Assembly: GCF_025567265.1 (NCBI RefSeq)
Contig: NZ_JAOQJW010000017.1
Location: 1 to 64,000, forward strand
DNA from: Dorea_A amylophila
Lineage (GTDB): Bacteria > Bacillota > Clostridia > Lachnospirales > Lachnospiraceae
Direction of reading: 5' to 3'
DNA: 64,000 nucleotides
In this document: piece by piece, positions 1 to 8,899 of the stretch
How the letters are laid out: the number at the start of each line of letters is the position of its first letter
How positions within the stretch are numbered: the first letter of the stretch is position 1
Notes under the pieces: model-generated
The model's database searches: none
Told to the model about the DNA's origin: nothing
Seen by the model: the letters and a program-made list of their open reading frames with translations, nothing else
Made by a program: the position numbers and the translations under genes

Positions 1-38
1 CTACTGGTTCTATCTTACTCTTTCTGAACATGAAAATA

Positions 39-80
39 CCCCCATATAGGACTTTTATATTTCATTGTCCTATATGAGGG
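39..80 (-). terminator. Rho-independent terminator of the symporter gene
   Basis: Inverted repeat with 14-nt arms (39-52 and 67-80, one G-T wobble) just beyond the stop of the symporter gene. On the minus strand it is followed by a short T-rich run. The distance to the stop codon and the stem quality fit an intrinsic terminator. Confidence 0.7.
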
Positions 81-116
81 TAGCATATCATCTTCCCAGG
101 GGTTATTTTTTATGAC

Positions 117-1613
117 TTATTTATCATTTTCAATATATTTCTTATTAATGTCTTTCCACATTTCTGTGTCTACACCATCCCATGTAAGTTTATCCGGATT
201 ATAGTATGGATCTTTCTTTTCTTTCATCTGTGATTCATAGTCTTTGTAAAGTGCTATTACCTTTGGTGATAACAAAAGAACAACCAGCATATTTACCCAT
301 GTACAGCTTCCAAGTGCCAGATCCGATAAGTTCCATGCGATATCTGATTCCAGATTACCCCAGATAAAGATCAGAACAGGCATTGCAATTCTCATGATCC
401 AAGTAACAACTTTACGTATTTTCGCTTTTGAATCACCCTGGAACAGGTACATAGCTGCTGTCTCTGCTTCGTAATAGTAACTGATCAGACAAGTGAATGA
501 GAACAGTGCCAGCATGATCGCAATGAATGTAGGTGCAATCTTGCCCATAACAGTCTTACATGCCAGCTGCACAAAGATCACTCCATTTGTTCCTGCTGCT
601 GCAAGTGCAGGAAGTTCTCCCGAACCACTGCCAACATATCCATTCGCTGTGTTGAAGCAGTCTGTTAACAGAATCATCAGTCCCGATGCGGTACAGATGA
701 TAACCGTGTCAAGCCATACACCTGCTGCATTCGCCATGCCCTGTTTTACCGGATGGCTTGTCTCTGCTGCTGCGGCTGTAGGAGAAGCTTCACCCATACC
801 GGATGCACTTGAGAATGTACCTCGCTTAACACCCTGTTGGATGATCACACCGATTGTTCCGCCGAAAACTGCATTCTTGGCAAATGCTGCCGTTACAACC
901 TCTTTGATCAGTCCAGGTACTGCTGTAATATTCATTACAATGATTACAATTGCTGCGATCAGATATACAGTTACCATAAATGGTACAATCATAGATGCAA
1001 TTGCGCTGATACGTTTCACACCACCGATAACCACAACCGCAAGAATCAGGGCAATCACTAATGCACTTACCCACATTGGAATCTTGATCGCATTGTGGAA
1101 TCCGTCACAGATTGTATATGTAGCTGCTGCAGGCATAAATACAGAAGTTCCGATCATCAGAATCATGGCCATAAATGCACCATATTTCTTCCAGCCAAGT
1201 CCTCTCTCCGCACAGTAAGCTCCTCCGCCACGATACTGTCCGTCAATTCTTGTTTTATAAAGAACTGACAACGTACACTCTGCAAAACATACTGCCGAGT
1301 TGGTCATACCTGCAAGAATCATCCAGAACAATGCTCCCGGACCGCCCATGTAAATTGCCACTGCAACTCCGGCTACGTTACCTGTACCGACACGCATTGC
1401 CATGGTCGTACAAAATGAACCAAATGCTGAAATTCCCGAATCAGAATCCTGCTTATCGATGATTCTGCTCCACATATCCTTAAAATGTACAAACTGGAAA
1501 CCGTGTAATCTGATTGTAAAATATAACCCACTTCCTACAATCAGTATCAGCATTCCAACGCCCCAGATGTAACTATTCAAGAAATTCACAACGTTGTTTA
1601 AACTGTTTAACAT
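117..1613 (-). CDS. Alanine/glycine:cation symporter (AGCS) family protein
   Basis: A 498-residue polytopic membrane protein of the sodium:alanine symporter family, expected to import alanine or glycine with Na+ or H+. The N-terminal half carries the family signature region (GTGNVAGVAVAIYMGGPGA near residue 77) and the conserved segments FSSASGMGEASPTAAAAET and HPVKQGMANAAGVWLDT in the middle. Length is normal for the family (450-540). ATG start with GGAGG eight bases upstream. It stands alone: promoter at 1645-1673, possible operator repeats at 1721-1769, terminator at 39-80. The exact amino acid cannot be read from sequence. Confidence 0.93.
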   Translation of the reverse strand: MLNSLNNVVNFLNSYIWGVGMLILIVGSGLYFTIRLHGFQFVHFKDMWSRIIDKQDSDSGISAFGSFCTTMAMRVGTGNVAGVAVAIYMGGPGALFWMILAGMTNSAVCFAECTLSVLYKTRIDGQYRGGGAYCAERGLGWKKYGAFMAMILMIGTSVFMPAAATYTICDGFHNAIKIPMWVSALVIALILAVVVIGGVKRISAIASMIVPFMVTVYLIAAIVIIVMNITAVPGLIKEVVTAAFAKNAVFGGTIGVIIQQGVKRGTFSSASGMGEASPTAAAAETSHPVKQGMANAAGVWLDTVIICTASGLMILLTDCFNTANGYVGSGSGELPALAAAGTNGVIFVQLACKTVMGKIAPTFIAIMLALFSFTCLISYYYEAETAAMYLFQGDSKAKIRKVVTWIMRIAMPVLIFIWGNLESDIAWNLSDLALGSCTWVNMLVVLLLSPKVIALYKDYESQMKEKKDPYYNPDKLTWDGVDTEMWKDINKKYIENDK

Positions 1614-1644
1614 ATGATATCCTCCATATCCTTTTGATTTGTTA

Positions 1645-1673
1645 ATTTTATCACAATATTTTCAAAAAATCAA
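1645..1673 (-). promoter_or_regulatory. Putative sigma-A promoter of the symporter gene
   Basis: On the minus strand, -35 TTGATT (1673-1668), a 17-base spacer and -10 TAAAAT (1650-1645), about 30 bases upstream of the ATG. Spacing is ideal and both boxes are near consensus. Assigned by inspection only. Confidence 0.5.
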
Positions 1674-1720
1674 CAAATTATTCACAATTGCAGATATGTT
1701 TTTGGAATTTTTTTGTTTAT

Positions 1721-1769
1721 TTTTACGCATTCATGTATTATATTATTGATTTTTATGCATTCATGCATT
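1721..1769. repeat. Two direct repeats, operator-like, upstream of the symporter promoter
   Basis: The motif TTTTAYGCATTCATGYATT occurs at 1721-1739 and again at 1751-1769, exactly 30 bases apart (about three helical turns). The second copy contains the dyad ATGCAT-TC-ATGCAT. They lie 48-96 bases upstream of the predicted -35 box, a typical position for paired regulator sites. The regulator is unknown; TGAAT/ATTCA half-sites recall ARG boxes but the match is partial. Confidence 0.4.
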
Positions 1770-1794
1770 GTTTCCCTTGTTAATTTTAAGACAA

Positions 1795-1833
1795 AAAGTC
1801 CTCTCGGGAATATTATTCTCCCGACAGGACTTT
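1795..1833. terminator. Terminator after the EamA transporter gene
   Basis: Long hairpin with arms AAAGTCCTcTCGGGA and TCCCGAcAGGACTTT (about 1795-1809 and 1819-1833), with T-rich sequence on the plus-strand side. It lies 27 bases after the stop of the minus-strand EamA gene. Confidence 0.65.
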
Positions 1834-1859
1834 CTGTAATCTTTTTATATTTTTTTGTA

Positions 1860-2804
1860 TCATTTTTTCTTCTTTGGCAGCGACAAGATAATCACACCCG
1901 CTATAATTCCGACAAATCCTGCCAGATCCATTCCCGAAAAAGCCACATGCATAAAGAGTACCGACATCACCGTTGCTGTCAGCGGCTCAACCGATGCAAA
2001 CAAACTTGCCTTGGAACCTCCGATCAGACGAACCCCTTCCATATAACAGCTAAAGGACATTACCGTACCAAATATGATCACGACTGCAATGCAGCCGATA
2101 CACTGCCAGTCCAAAAGGATATCTCCCGTCATCGTCCATGGCTGCACAAATGGTGTCAGACCGATTCCACTGATCAGCATTCCCCAGCCGACCATGGAAA
2201 AGGTTCCATAGATATCCATCATATTACCCGGTACGAGATTATAAAATACCGTTGCGACTGCTGAAGCAAGCCCTAATACTAATGTTGTCTTTGACACACT
2301 CAATTGCGTAAGATTGCCGTGCGTTGCCAGAAGAACCGTTCCTCCAAATGCCAATACCAACGCAAGTATCTCATTTCCCTCAGGCAGTTTCCGGTTTCTG
2401 ATTGCCAGAAGGACCATAATCATAACCGGTGCCGTGTATTGCAGGACTGTCGCAATTCCGGCATTTGAATCCTGTACCGCCATATAATACGTCATCTGAC
2501 ATCCTGCAATACCGATCACTCCATACACCAGCATACGTAACACATGTCTTTTATTTTTCCAGATACGGAAGATTCCATTCTTCTGCACCATATATGCTCT
2601 CATCAGCAAAATAATCCCTGCTATGATCAGCCGGACATTAACCAGCCACGGTGCCATCACTCCTTTGTATTCAAACGAATATTTGCCAAATACTCCGGCG
2701 AGTCCCCACAGAAAGCCACCCGTAATCGTCAGTGCAGTTCCTCTTACGATCTCTCTCCGGTCCAGCCTGTTCGAAAGCTGTTCCTTGGATACACTGCTTC
2801 CCAA
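1860..2804 (-). CDS. EamA/DMT-family transporter
   Basis: A 314-residue drug/metabolite transporter protein with two EamA repeats of about five helices each (roughly residues 22-150 and 165-310); the GGFLWGLAGVFGK segment starts repeat one. Such proteins export amino acids, amines or other small metabolites. The start is TTG at 2804, preceded by AGGAAG seven bases upstream; no better ATG is near. It begins 16 bases after the stop of the L-cysteine desulfidase-family gene, so the two are probably one operon. This suggests export of an amino acid or of a product of that enzyme, but that is inference. Confidence 0.85.
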   Translation of the reverse strand: MGSSVSKEQLSNRLDRREIVRGTALTITGGFLWGLAGVFGKYSFEYKGVMAPWLVNVRLIIAGIILLMRAYMVQKNGIFRIWKNKRHVLRMLVYGVIGIAGCQMTYYMAVQDSNAGIATVLQYTAPVMIMVLLAIRNRKLPEGNEILALVLAFGGTVLLATHGNLTQLSVSKTTLVLGLASAVATVFYNLVPGNMMDIYGTFSMVGWGMLISGIGLTPFVQPWTMTGDILLDWQCIGCIAVVIIFGTVMSFSCYMEGVRLIGGSKASLFASVEPLTATVMSVLFMHVAFSGMDLAGFVGIIAGVIILSLPKKKK

Positions 2805-2820
2805 TCTATCACTTCCTATC

Positions 2821-4098
2821 TTAATCTTCGATCATCATTTTAATGATTTCTTCATTCGTCTCACGCATACCTTCTTTTCCGAGACGTCCGACATTTCTCA
2901 ATGTCGCCTCTACACCTTTTGTCACGATTCCATCCCCGCCATAAAATTCCTGACCACGGATATACATATTATATCCAAGGATTCCGGCATCTACTGCCGA
3001 TGCAATCTTTGCCGCACAGGATGCTTTCGCGCCATCGCAGACGATACCTGATACGATTGCCAGTGCATTGACAACCGTATGGATCACTTCCTCATATCCT
3101 CCGCCGCAAAGGTAGGCGATACCTGCTCCCGCTCCTGCTCCCGCATTAACCGCACCGCAATATGCTGACAGACGACCGATCGGTGTCTTCTCATGGATTG
3201 CTGTCAGATTGGAAAGTGCAAGTGCACGGTAGAGTTTTTCTTTTTCTACGTTCAACTCCTCCGCATATACCATGACCGGTACCGATACCGTAATTCCCTG
3301 ATTCCCACTTCCGGAATTGATCACAACCGGCAGTTCACAGCCATTCATACGGGCATCGGATCCTGCTGCCGCCATCGCTTTTGCCCGGGTCTTTACATTG
3401 TCATCATCCATATCAAGAAGTACTTTTCCTATATTGGCACCATAATCCCCGCGGATTCCTTCTTTTGCAATTGTATAATTATACTCCATCTGTCTGTCAA
3501 GAACTTCTTTAATCTCTTCTACGTCTACTGTATTGATAAAGTCCCAGATATCTTTCATATTTAAAAGACTTCTGTCTGTAAGCCCTTCCTCTTCTTCACC
3601 CTTGACTTCTGATTCTTTTACAACTTTCCCATTGTGCTCGATCAGCACAATGTTGGTATGATAATTTGCAATCCTTACTTTTGCATACTCATCTCCGTGA
3701 TATAACGTGAGTACAATGTCAAATGTGATACCCTGATCCAGATGTTCAACAGTGATTGGTGTATTCTCTAAGAAATCTTTGATTTTTGCCGAATCTTCTT
3801 CTGTCGCCTCTGCAATTACTTCCAGTTCTTTGTCCGGATCTCCTGCCACGATTCCTGCGGATACTGCGGCTGGTATCCCTTTCAGATGATTGGTATTCGG
3901 AACAATCACTGATTTTACATTCTTAATAATACTGCCACTTGCCCCAATGACAACTCTGTCCGGCAGACATCCGAGTTCTCTTCTGGCTACCGCTGCCGCA
4001 TAAGCCAACGCAATCGGTTCCGTACATCCCATTGCAGGATGTAATTCTTCTTTTAAAATCTGTATGTACGCCTGATATTTTCGATTTGTCTTTTCCAT
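2821..4098 (-). CDS. L-cysteine desulfidase family protein (UPF0597, CyuA/YhaM-type)
   Basis: A 425-residue protein of the UPF0597/L-cysteine desulfidase family, which splits L-cysteine into sulfide, pyruvate and ammonia using a [4Fe-4S] cluster. The GCTEP motif puts a cysteine at residue 25 when translation starts at ATG 4098. That matches the first of the three cluster cysteines described for the archaeal enzyme. The other candidates are in SAYCGAVNAG and CDGAKASC. An in-frame ATG at 4161 exists but would add 21 unconserved residues; AAGAAAGGA lies upstream of 4098. A divergent LysR regulator (4273) and a downstream EamA exporter suggest a cysteine or serine stress module. A paralog lies at 60984-62273. 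Confidence 0.85.
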   Translation of the reverse strand: MEKTNRKYQAYIQILKEELHPAMGCTEPIALAYAAAVARRELGCLPDRVVIGASGSIIKNVKSVIVPNTNHLKGIPAAVSAGIVAGDPDKELEVIAEATEEDSAKIKDFLENTPITVEHLDQGITFDIVLTLYHGDEYAKVRIANYHTNIVLIEHNGKVVKESEVKGEEEEGLTDRSLLNMKDIWDFINTVDVEEIKEVLDRQMEYNYTIAKEGIRGDYGANIGKVLLDMDDDNVKTRAKAMAAAGSDARMNGCELPVVINSGSGNQGITVSVPVMVYAEELNVEKEKLYRALALSNLTAIHEKTPIGRLSAYCGAVNAGAGAGAGIAYLCGGGYEEVIHTVVNALAIVSGIVCDGAKASCAAKIASAVDAGILGYNMYIRGQEFYGGDGIVTKGVEATLRNVGRLGKEGMRETNEEIIKMMIED

Positions 4099-4272
4099 CT
4101 CTCTTTTGTATTCCTTTCTTCTATCTATAATACCATAAAACAATTTTTCCTGAAAACGCATTTTATCTTGTTTTTCTCACTTAGACACTGTATCATCAAA
4201 TAAACGATTCGTAAAATTTAACTTTTTTATAAAATGATTAAAAATATTTTATGCAAGAAGAACGGAGGAATT

Positions 4273-5145
4273 ATGGATTTTCGTGAAATAAACACATTTA
4301 TACATGTTGCCAATCAGGAAAGTTTTTCAAAAGCCGCCGATGTTCTCGGTTACACACAGGCTGCCGTCAGTATCCAGATCAAACAGCTGGAATCCGAATT
4401 AGGCACCCGGCTTTTTGACCGGATCGGCAAACACATTTCCCTTACACATCAGGGAAATGTATTTTATCAGTATGCTCTGCGCATCACCAGTGAGATTGAA
4501 GAAGCAAAAGATGTACTCTCCGGATCCCAGGATCTGAATGGAACACTCAGGATCGGAACGATCGAGTCGATCTGTTCTTCTATTCTGCCGGATATCCTGT
4601 CCAGATATCATGCACTTCACCCTGCGGTTGAGATCAGTATCATCACAGATTCCCCGGAAGCTCTTCTTGATATGATGAATAAATCCTGTGTAGATCTCGT
4701 CTATTTTATGGATAAACGTATGTACGATCCGAAGTGGGTCAAGATCTTAGAAGAACCGGAAAATATCATTTTCGTTGCAAGTCCGGATCATCCTTGCACC
4801 AAAAAAAGTCCTCTGACATTAAATAAAATTATCAGTGAACCTTTTATACTTACCGAAAAAGATGCAAGTTACCGTTTTATTCTGGATCAGTATCTTGCTG
4901 CATATGGTCAGGAAATCCATCCACGGGTGGAATCCAGCAGTACCGACTTCATCATTCAGCTTCTGTTGAAAAATGAATTTTTATCTTTTGTTCCTCAGTT
5001 TACTGTACAGAATCAGATTGCACAGGGAATCCTGACCCCCATACCGGTCAGTGATTTTGATCTGCATATCTGGCGGCAGATTGTATACCACAAGGACAAA
5101 CTTCTGACACGGGAGATGAAAGCATTCTTCCAGCTGGTGCAGTAA
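4273..5145 (+). CDS. LysR-family transcriptional regulator
   Basis: A 290-residue LysR-type regulator: winged HTH at residues 1-60 (FSKAADVLGYTQAAVSIQIKQLE) and a substrate-binding co-inducer domain from about residue 88. The start is the ATG at 4273, with GGAGG four bases upstream; an in-frame ATG at 4234 lacks a ribosome binding site. It is divergent from the cysteine desulfidase-family gene across a 174-base shared region. LysR proteins usually control the divergent neighbour, so it probably senses cysteine, serine or a sulfur metabolite. The ligand is inferred. Confidence 0.92.
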   Translation: MDFREINTFIHVANQESFSKAADVLGYTQAAVSIQIKQLESELGTRLFDRIGKHISLTHQGNVFYQYALRITSEIEEAKDVLSGSQDLNGTLRIGTIESICSSILPDILSRYHALHPAVEISIITDSPEALLDMMNKSCVDLVYFMDKRMYDPKWVKILEEPENIIFVASPDHPCTKKSPLTLNKIISEPFILTEKDASYRFILDQYLAAYGQEIHPRVESSSTDFIIQLLLKNEFLSFVPQFTVQNQIAQGILTPIPVSDFDLHIWRQIVYHKDKLLTREMKAFFQLVQ

Positions 5146-5152
5146 CATTGGA

Positions 5153-5176
5153 GAAGGGCAGGTTTCCCTGCCCTTC
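5153..5176 (+). terminator. Terminator after the LysR gene
   Basis: Perfect 10-bp stem GAAGGGCAGG / CCTGCCCTTC with a TTTC loop, seven bases after the LysR stop codon. The following T tract is weak. Confidence 0.65.
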
Positions 5177-5237
5177 AAACTGTTTTACCGATTTCCGTCA
5201 ATCTGCAATTTTGCTTAAAATTATCTGTCAATTTCCT

Positions 5238-6182
5238 TTATTTATCGTTTTTATCACAAATTACTTTCCCTGTTTTTGCATTCTCTTTTTGGATATATTC
5301 TTCTAAAGTCGGAAATGCCATTGCTTCCCCGGTACACATTACCAAAAGATCATCCCGGAGTGCTCTTGCTTCTACCGTATCCACTTTTCCAAGTTCTTTC
5401 AGCAGGCTAAGACTCTTTTCCTGAATCCCTTCCGATACATCATCCCATTTTTCACGGAATCTGCGCAGCCTGTAGTATACTTCTTTCTCCGATGTATACT
5501 TTTTCATAATCTGCAGCATATGCTCTGAACAGCCTTTCAGATCAATGTGGCTGATGATATTTTTCAGATCTACCGCATCGTCCAGCGCATTGTGGCTGAC
5601 TTCTGTTCCGAGTCCACAGATAATCTTCAGACTTCCAATCCCCGCACTTTGCAGATCCAGCTTTGCCGAATAAGTTCCCTCTATATCCTTGATCATACGA
5701 AGGATTCTGTTCACGATCTTTCTGGTCCGTTTCGATATGTCCTTACGATATTCCAGAAGATCCCGCTGTATCACATACTTATCCGGTCCCCATACATAGA
5801 TCTTTGATACTTCCCACGCTTCCAGCTGCTCTGCGACTTCTTCCATCACAAGTTCATAATCCGGGGCACTTAAGAGATCTTTCCGCTCTATCCCGGTCAT
5901 CTCCTGAAACCGGTCATGCAATTTATCTTCTGCATAAATATAGGAATGAAATCTTGTTACTTCTTCAAAATTCTTCCCACAGACTACAAACCCAACCGAC
6001 ACAAGCTTGGCCGGCGGTCCTCCTTTTATCTGGGATGTTAAGAATTCCGTATCCAGGAACGCAACCATCTCGTTGTCGAGTTTTTCTGCGATATTAGGTG
6101 TGCTTTGTGTGAACGATTTTTTATTTATATTTTTATTTATGCTCTTCTTTGGTTTTTTCCTGATCTTTGCCAATGAAACCAC
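5238..6182 (-). CDS. DEDDh 3'-5' exonuclease-like protein (DnaQ fold)
   Basis: A 314-residue protein with a very basic N-terminal tail (residues 1-28, Lys-rich) and then a DnaQ-like exonuclease domain. Exo I is VAFLDTEFL near residue 42 (D and E ligands), and the final motif HNALDDAVDLKNI near residue 197 supplies the DEDDh histidine and aspartate. The residues in between (YVWGPDKYVIQRDL) fit Exo II. The last 80 residues are helical and unassigned. Not a typical DNA polymerase III epsilon or RNase T by length; probably a nucleic-acid processing enzyme of unknown substrate. ATG start with a weak Shine-Dalgarno. Confidence 0.78.
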   Translation of the reverse strand: MVSLAKIRKKPKKSINKNINKKSFTQSTPNIAEKLDNEMVAFLDTEFLTSQIKGGPPAKLVSVGFVVCGKNFEEVTRFHSYIYAEDKLHDRFQEMTGIERKDLLSAPDYELVMEEVAEQLEAWEVSKIYVWGPDKYVIQRDLLEYRKDISKRTRKIVNRILRMIKDIEGTYSAKLDLQSAGIGSLKIICGLGTEVSHNALDDAVDLKNIISHIDLKGCSEHMLQIMKKYTSEKEVYYRLRRFREKWDDVSEGIQEKSLSLLKELGKVDTVEARALRDDLLVMCTGEAMAFPTLEEYIQKENAKTGKVICDKNDK

Positions 6183-6316
6183 TCCTTGTCATTTCGTTTT
6201 GTTCCTTTTGAAATGATACAGGGTGTGAAGGGATTTTGCAAGTATCTTTATTTCTTCCGTTTTATCCAAAATTCTCCGGTTATGTTGTACTCCTCAATTA
6301 CTCTGTCAAACGGGAA

Positions 6317-7969
6317 CTATCCTGCTTTCACAATATTCACAGCAGTTCCAATTATCACCGCCTCATATGGACGCAATACATTTCCTTCTCTGTCATCCTC
6401 ATAATTCCGAATCCAGACTTCCCCATCTTTCCACTCATCAAGCAATGGGCAGCTAACTTCCTCATCCGTAAAGTTTGCACATACCAGCATCTTTGTATGC
6501 TCATCTGTTCTCGTATAGGTAAAAATCTTCTCATCTTCCGGCAGAAGAAGGTCAAATTTTCCATCCACAAATACTGGATTTTCTTTTCTTAAACGAATCA
6601 GCTTCTGATAATAGTAAAATACCGAATTTTCATCTTCCAGTGCCTCTTTGGCATTGATCCTGATATAATTTGGATTCACGGTAAACCATGGTTCTCCTGT
6701 TGTGAATCCTCCGTTTTCCTCTCCGCTCCACTGCATTGGAGTGCGGGCATTATCACGGCTTCTTGCGTAAATAGAATGCATGATTTCTTCTGGCTGATAT
6801 CCTTTTTCCAGACGCTCTTTGTACATATTCAATGTCTCAATATCTTCATAGTCCTCAATGCTGTCAAACTGCACATTCGTCATTCCCAGCTCTTCTCCCT
6901 GGTAAATGTAAGGAGTTCCCTGCATTCCATGAAGCATTGTCGCCAGCATTTTTGCCGACTCTTTTCTGTATTTTCCGTCATTTCCCCAGCGCGACACGAT
7001 TCTGGGAAGATCATGGTTATTCATGAACAGGCTGTTCCATCCTGTCTGATATAAAGTATTCTGCCACTTCGCAAGGCATTTTTTCAGCTTAACCATATTC
7101 AATGGAATAGTATCCCATTTTTCCTTTCCTTCTTCCTGATCAAGCATAATATGCTCAAACTGGAAAACCATGGAAAATTCACTTCCATCCGGATTGCTAT
7201 ATTTCTTTGCAATTTCCGGTGTTGCTCCCCAGGCTTCTCCAACAGTGATCATATCACCCTTCTGAAATGTTTCCCTGCTTAATTCACGCAGAAATTCATG
7301 CAGCTTTGGTCCATTATTTGTAATTTTAAGATCTGGCTCTTTTGCAATCTGATCGATCACATCCAGACGAAATCCACCTGCACCTTTTTCCATCCACCAG
7401 AGAATCATATCATAGAGTTCTCTTCTCACTTTCGGATTCTCCCAGTTCAGATCCGGCTGTTTCACTGAAAACTGATGAAAATAATACTGCCCCAGTTCTG
7501 GAACCCACTCCCATGCCGGTCCTCCGAACGCAGAATTCATATCATTTGGATAAACACCCTCTTCTCCGTCACGCCACACATAATAATCATGGTACGGATT
7601 GTCTTTACTTTTCTTTGCTTCCAAAAACCATCTGTGTTCATCAGAAGTATGATTCAACACAAGATCCATCATAATTCGAATTCCGCGTTTCTTTGCCTCC
7701 ACAAATAACTGTTCCATATCTTCCATTGTTCCGAACATCGGCTCAATATCCTGATAATCTGAAATATCGTATCCATTGTCATCCTGTGGCGAACGATACA
7801 CCGGTGAAAGCCAGATTGCATCTATTCCAAGTTTTTTCAAATAATCCAATCTGCTGATAATTCCCGGAATATCACCGATTCCATCTCCATCCGAATCTTG
7901 AAAGCTTTTCGGATAAATCTGATATACAACTGCATTTCTCCACCATTTATTCTTATTTCCCATACTCAT
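6317..7969 (-). CDS. GH13 alpha-glucosidase, probably alpha-1,6-specific (oligo-1,6-glucosidase / DexB-like)
   Basis: A 550-residue cytoplasmic GH13 enzyme with a full (beta/alpha)8 barrel and C-terminal sheet domain. Visible sites: calcium loop DSDGDGIGD (25-33), LVLNHTSDEH (103-112), nucleophile D203 in GGFRLDVID, acid/base E245 in TVGEAWG, and D320 in NNHD. Residue 204 after the nucleophile is Val; in this subfamily Val marks alpha-1,6 cleavage (isomaltose/isomaltooligosaccharides) and Ala marks maltose. The GEAWGATPEIAKKYSNP segment is like DexB glucan 1,6-alpha-glucosidase. It follows an AraC regulator gene on the same strand. A hairpin that includes its ribosome binding site lies just upstream (7974-8013). 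Confidence 0.92.
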   Translation of the reverse strand: MSMGNKNKWWRNAVVYQIYPKSFQDSDGDGIGDIPGIISRLDYLKKLGIDAIWLSPVYRSPQDDNGYDISDYQDIEPMFGTMEDMEQLFVEAKKRGIRIMMDLVLNHTSDEHRWFLEAKKSKDNPYHDYYVWRDGEEGVYPNDMNSAFGGPAWEWVPELGQYYFHQFSVKQPDLNWENPKVRRELYDMILWWMEKGAGGFRLDVIDQIAKEPDLKITNNGPKLHEFLRELSRETFQKGDMITVGEAWGATPEIAKKYSNPDGSEFSMVFQFEHIMLDQEEGKEKWDTIPLNMVKLKKCLAKWQNTLYQTGWNSLFMNNHDLPRIVSRWGNDGKYRKESAKMLATMLHGMQGTPYIYQGEELGMTNVQFDSIEDYEDIETLNMYKERLEKGYQPEEIMHSIYARSRDNARTPMQWSGEENGGFTTGEPWFTVNPNYIRINAKEALEDENSVFYYYQKLIRLRKENPVFVDGKFDLLLPEDEKIFTYTRTDEHTKMLVCANFTDEEVSCPLLDEWKDGEVWIRNYEDDREGNVLRPYEAVIIGTAVNIVKAG

Positions 7970-7973
7970 TCTC

Positions 7974-8013
7974 GATATCTCTCCGGCAGATTTTCTGATT
8001 CTACCGAGATATC
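7974..8013 (-). promoter_or_regulatory. Leader hairpin that would occlude the GH13 ribosome binding site
   Basis: On the minus strand the RNA can fold as GAUAUCUC-GGUAG, an 11-nt loop, then CUGCC-(GGA bulge)-GAGAUAUC. This gives 13 pairs with one G-U. The only good Shine-Dalgarno of the GH13 gene, GGAGAG, sits in the 3' arm, nine bases before the ATG at 7969. As a DNA dyad it could also be an operator. Function inferred. Confidence 0.4.
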
Positions 8014-8039
8014 CTCTCCTTTCTAACCATATACCTGGC

Positions 8040-8891
8040 TTATTTTTTTCTATATTTTAACGGAGAAACTCCATATGTTTTTTTGAAGCTTCTGATAAAA
8101 TAGCTTACATTCTGATATCCACTCTGCATTGCAATCTCTGTAACAGGAATATCCGTATCTTGTAACAGCTGTTTTGCATGCTCTAATCGTAAATGTGTTA
8201 TATATTGCGAAAGTGTAATATGAAAATGTTCCTTAAAATATCGCGATATATATTTTTCCGAAAGATGAAACTGCTCACCAAATTCTTTTAATGATATCTT
8301 TTCCATAAAATTCTGCTGTATATATGAAATCATTTCTTTTTCTATCGTATTTCTCCCGCTTTTATCATTTTCGATTACAAAGCCCTTCTCCCACATTTCA
8401 AGAATAAATTGTAAAAGAATTATTTTTGTTTTTATCTGAGCAGTTATTTGGGACTCAGTTTTCTTGTTTTTTGCCACATATATTTCAACCAACTGCTCAC
8501 ACAGTTCTTTGGCTGTATCTTTTACTTGTGGACTTATCATCAGATGACCATTTTTTAACGGCTCCAGTAATTTCTCATCCAACATGTCATTTATGCAAAA
8601 AGATATATATTTTAACGGAAAAAGGAAAGTAAAATAATCCACTGTACCAGTCTGTGAACCCATGAAATGCAGATTGCCCGGCAATACTACAAAAGCATCC
8701 CCGGGGGGTCCAATATAATTTTCTCCTGATATACTTACAGTCAAAAATCCACTTTTTACATATATAATTTCTAGTTCATCATGCCAATGAACCGGTATCT
8801 GAAATGATCGTCCCTCATTTTTTATATGATATGTACTAAACGGATCATCCTTTGTACCATGTGGTTTATTTTCCTTTAATTCAAAGTACAT
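8040..8891 (-). CDS. AraC-family regulator with cupin domain
   Basis: A 283-residue AraC-type activator: an N-terminal cupin sensor domain (about residues 15-110, HWHDELEIIYVKSG) and a C-terminal double HTH (about residues 183-283). The latter has KISLKEFGEQFHLSEKYISRYFKE and the family signature IAMQSGYQNVSYFIRSFKKTYGVSPLKYR. It lies between a MATE exporter gene (8-base gap upstream) and the GH13 glucosidase gene (70-base gap downstream), all on one strand. It probably controls the glucosidase in response to an alpha-glucan sugar. Confidence 0.92.
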   Translation of the reverse strand: MYFELKENKPHGTKDDPFSTYHIKNEGRSFQIPVHWHDELEIIYVKSGFLTVSISGENYIGPPGDAFVVLPGNLHFMGSQTGTVDYFTFLFPLKYISFCINDMLDEKLLEPLKNGHLMISPQVKDTAKELCEQLVEIYVAKNKKTESQITAQIKTKIILLQFILEMWEKGFVIENDKSGRNTIEKEMISYIQQNFMEKISLKEFGEQFHLSEKYISRYFKEHFHITLSQYITHLRLEHAKQLLQDTDIPVTEIAMQSGYQNVSYFIRSFKKTYGVSPLKYRKK

Positions 8892-8899
8892 ACTCTCTC

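Noticed and set aside
493..1218. Plus-strand open frame of 241 codons opposite the alanine symporter
   Set aside because: Antisense of a clear membrane-protein gene; the sequence is the usual Ile/Thr/Ala-rich shadow and has no start signals.
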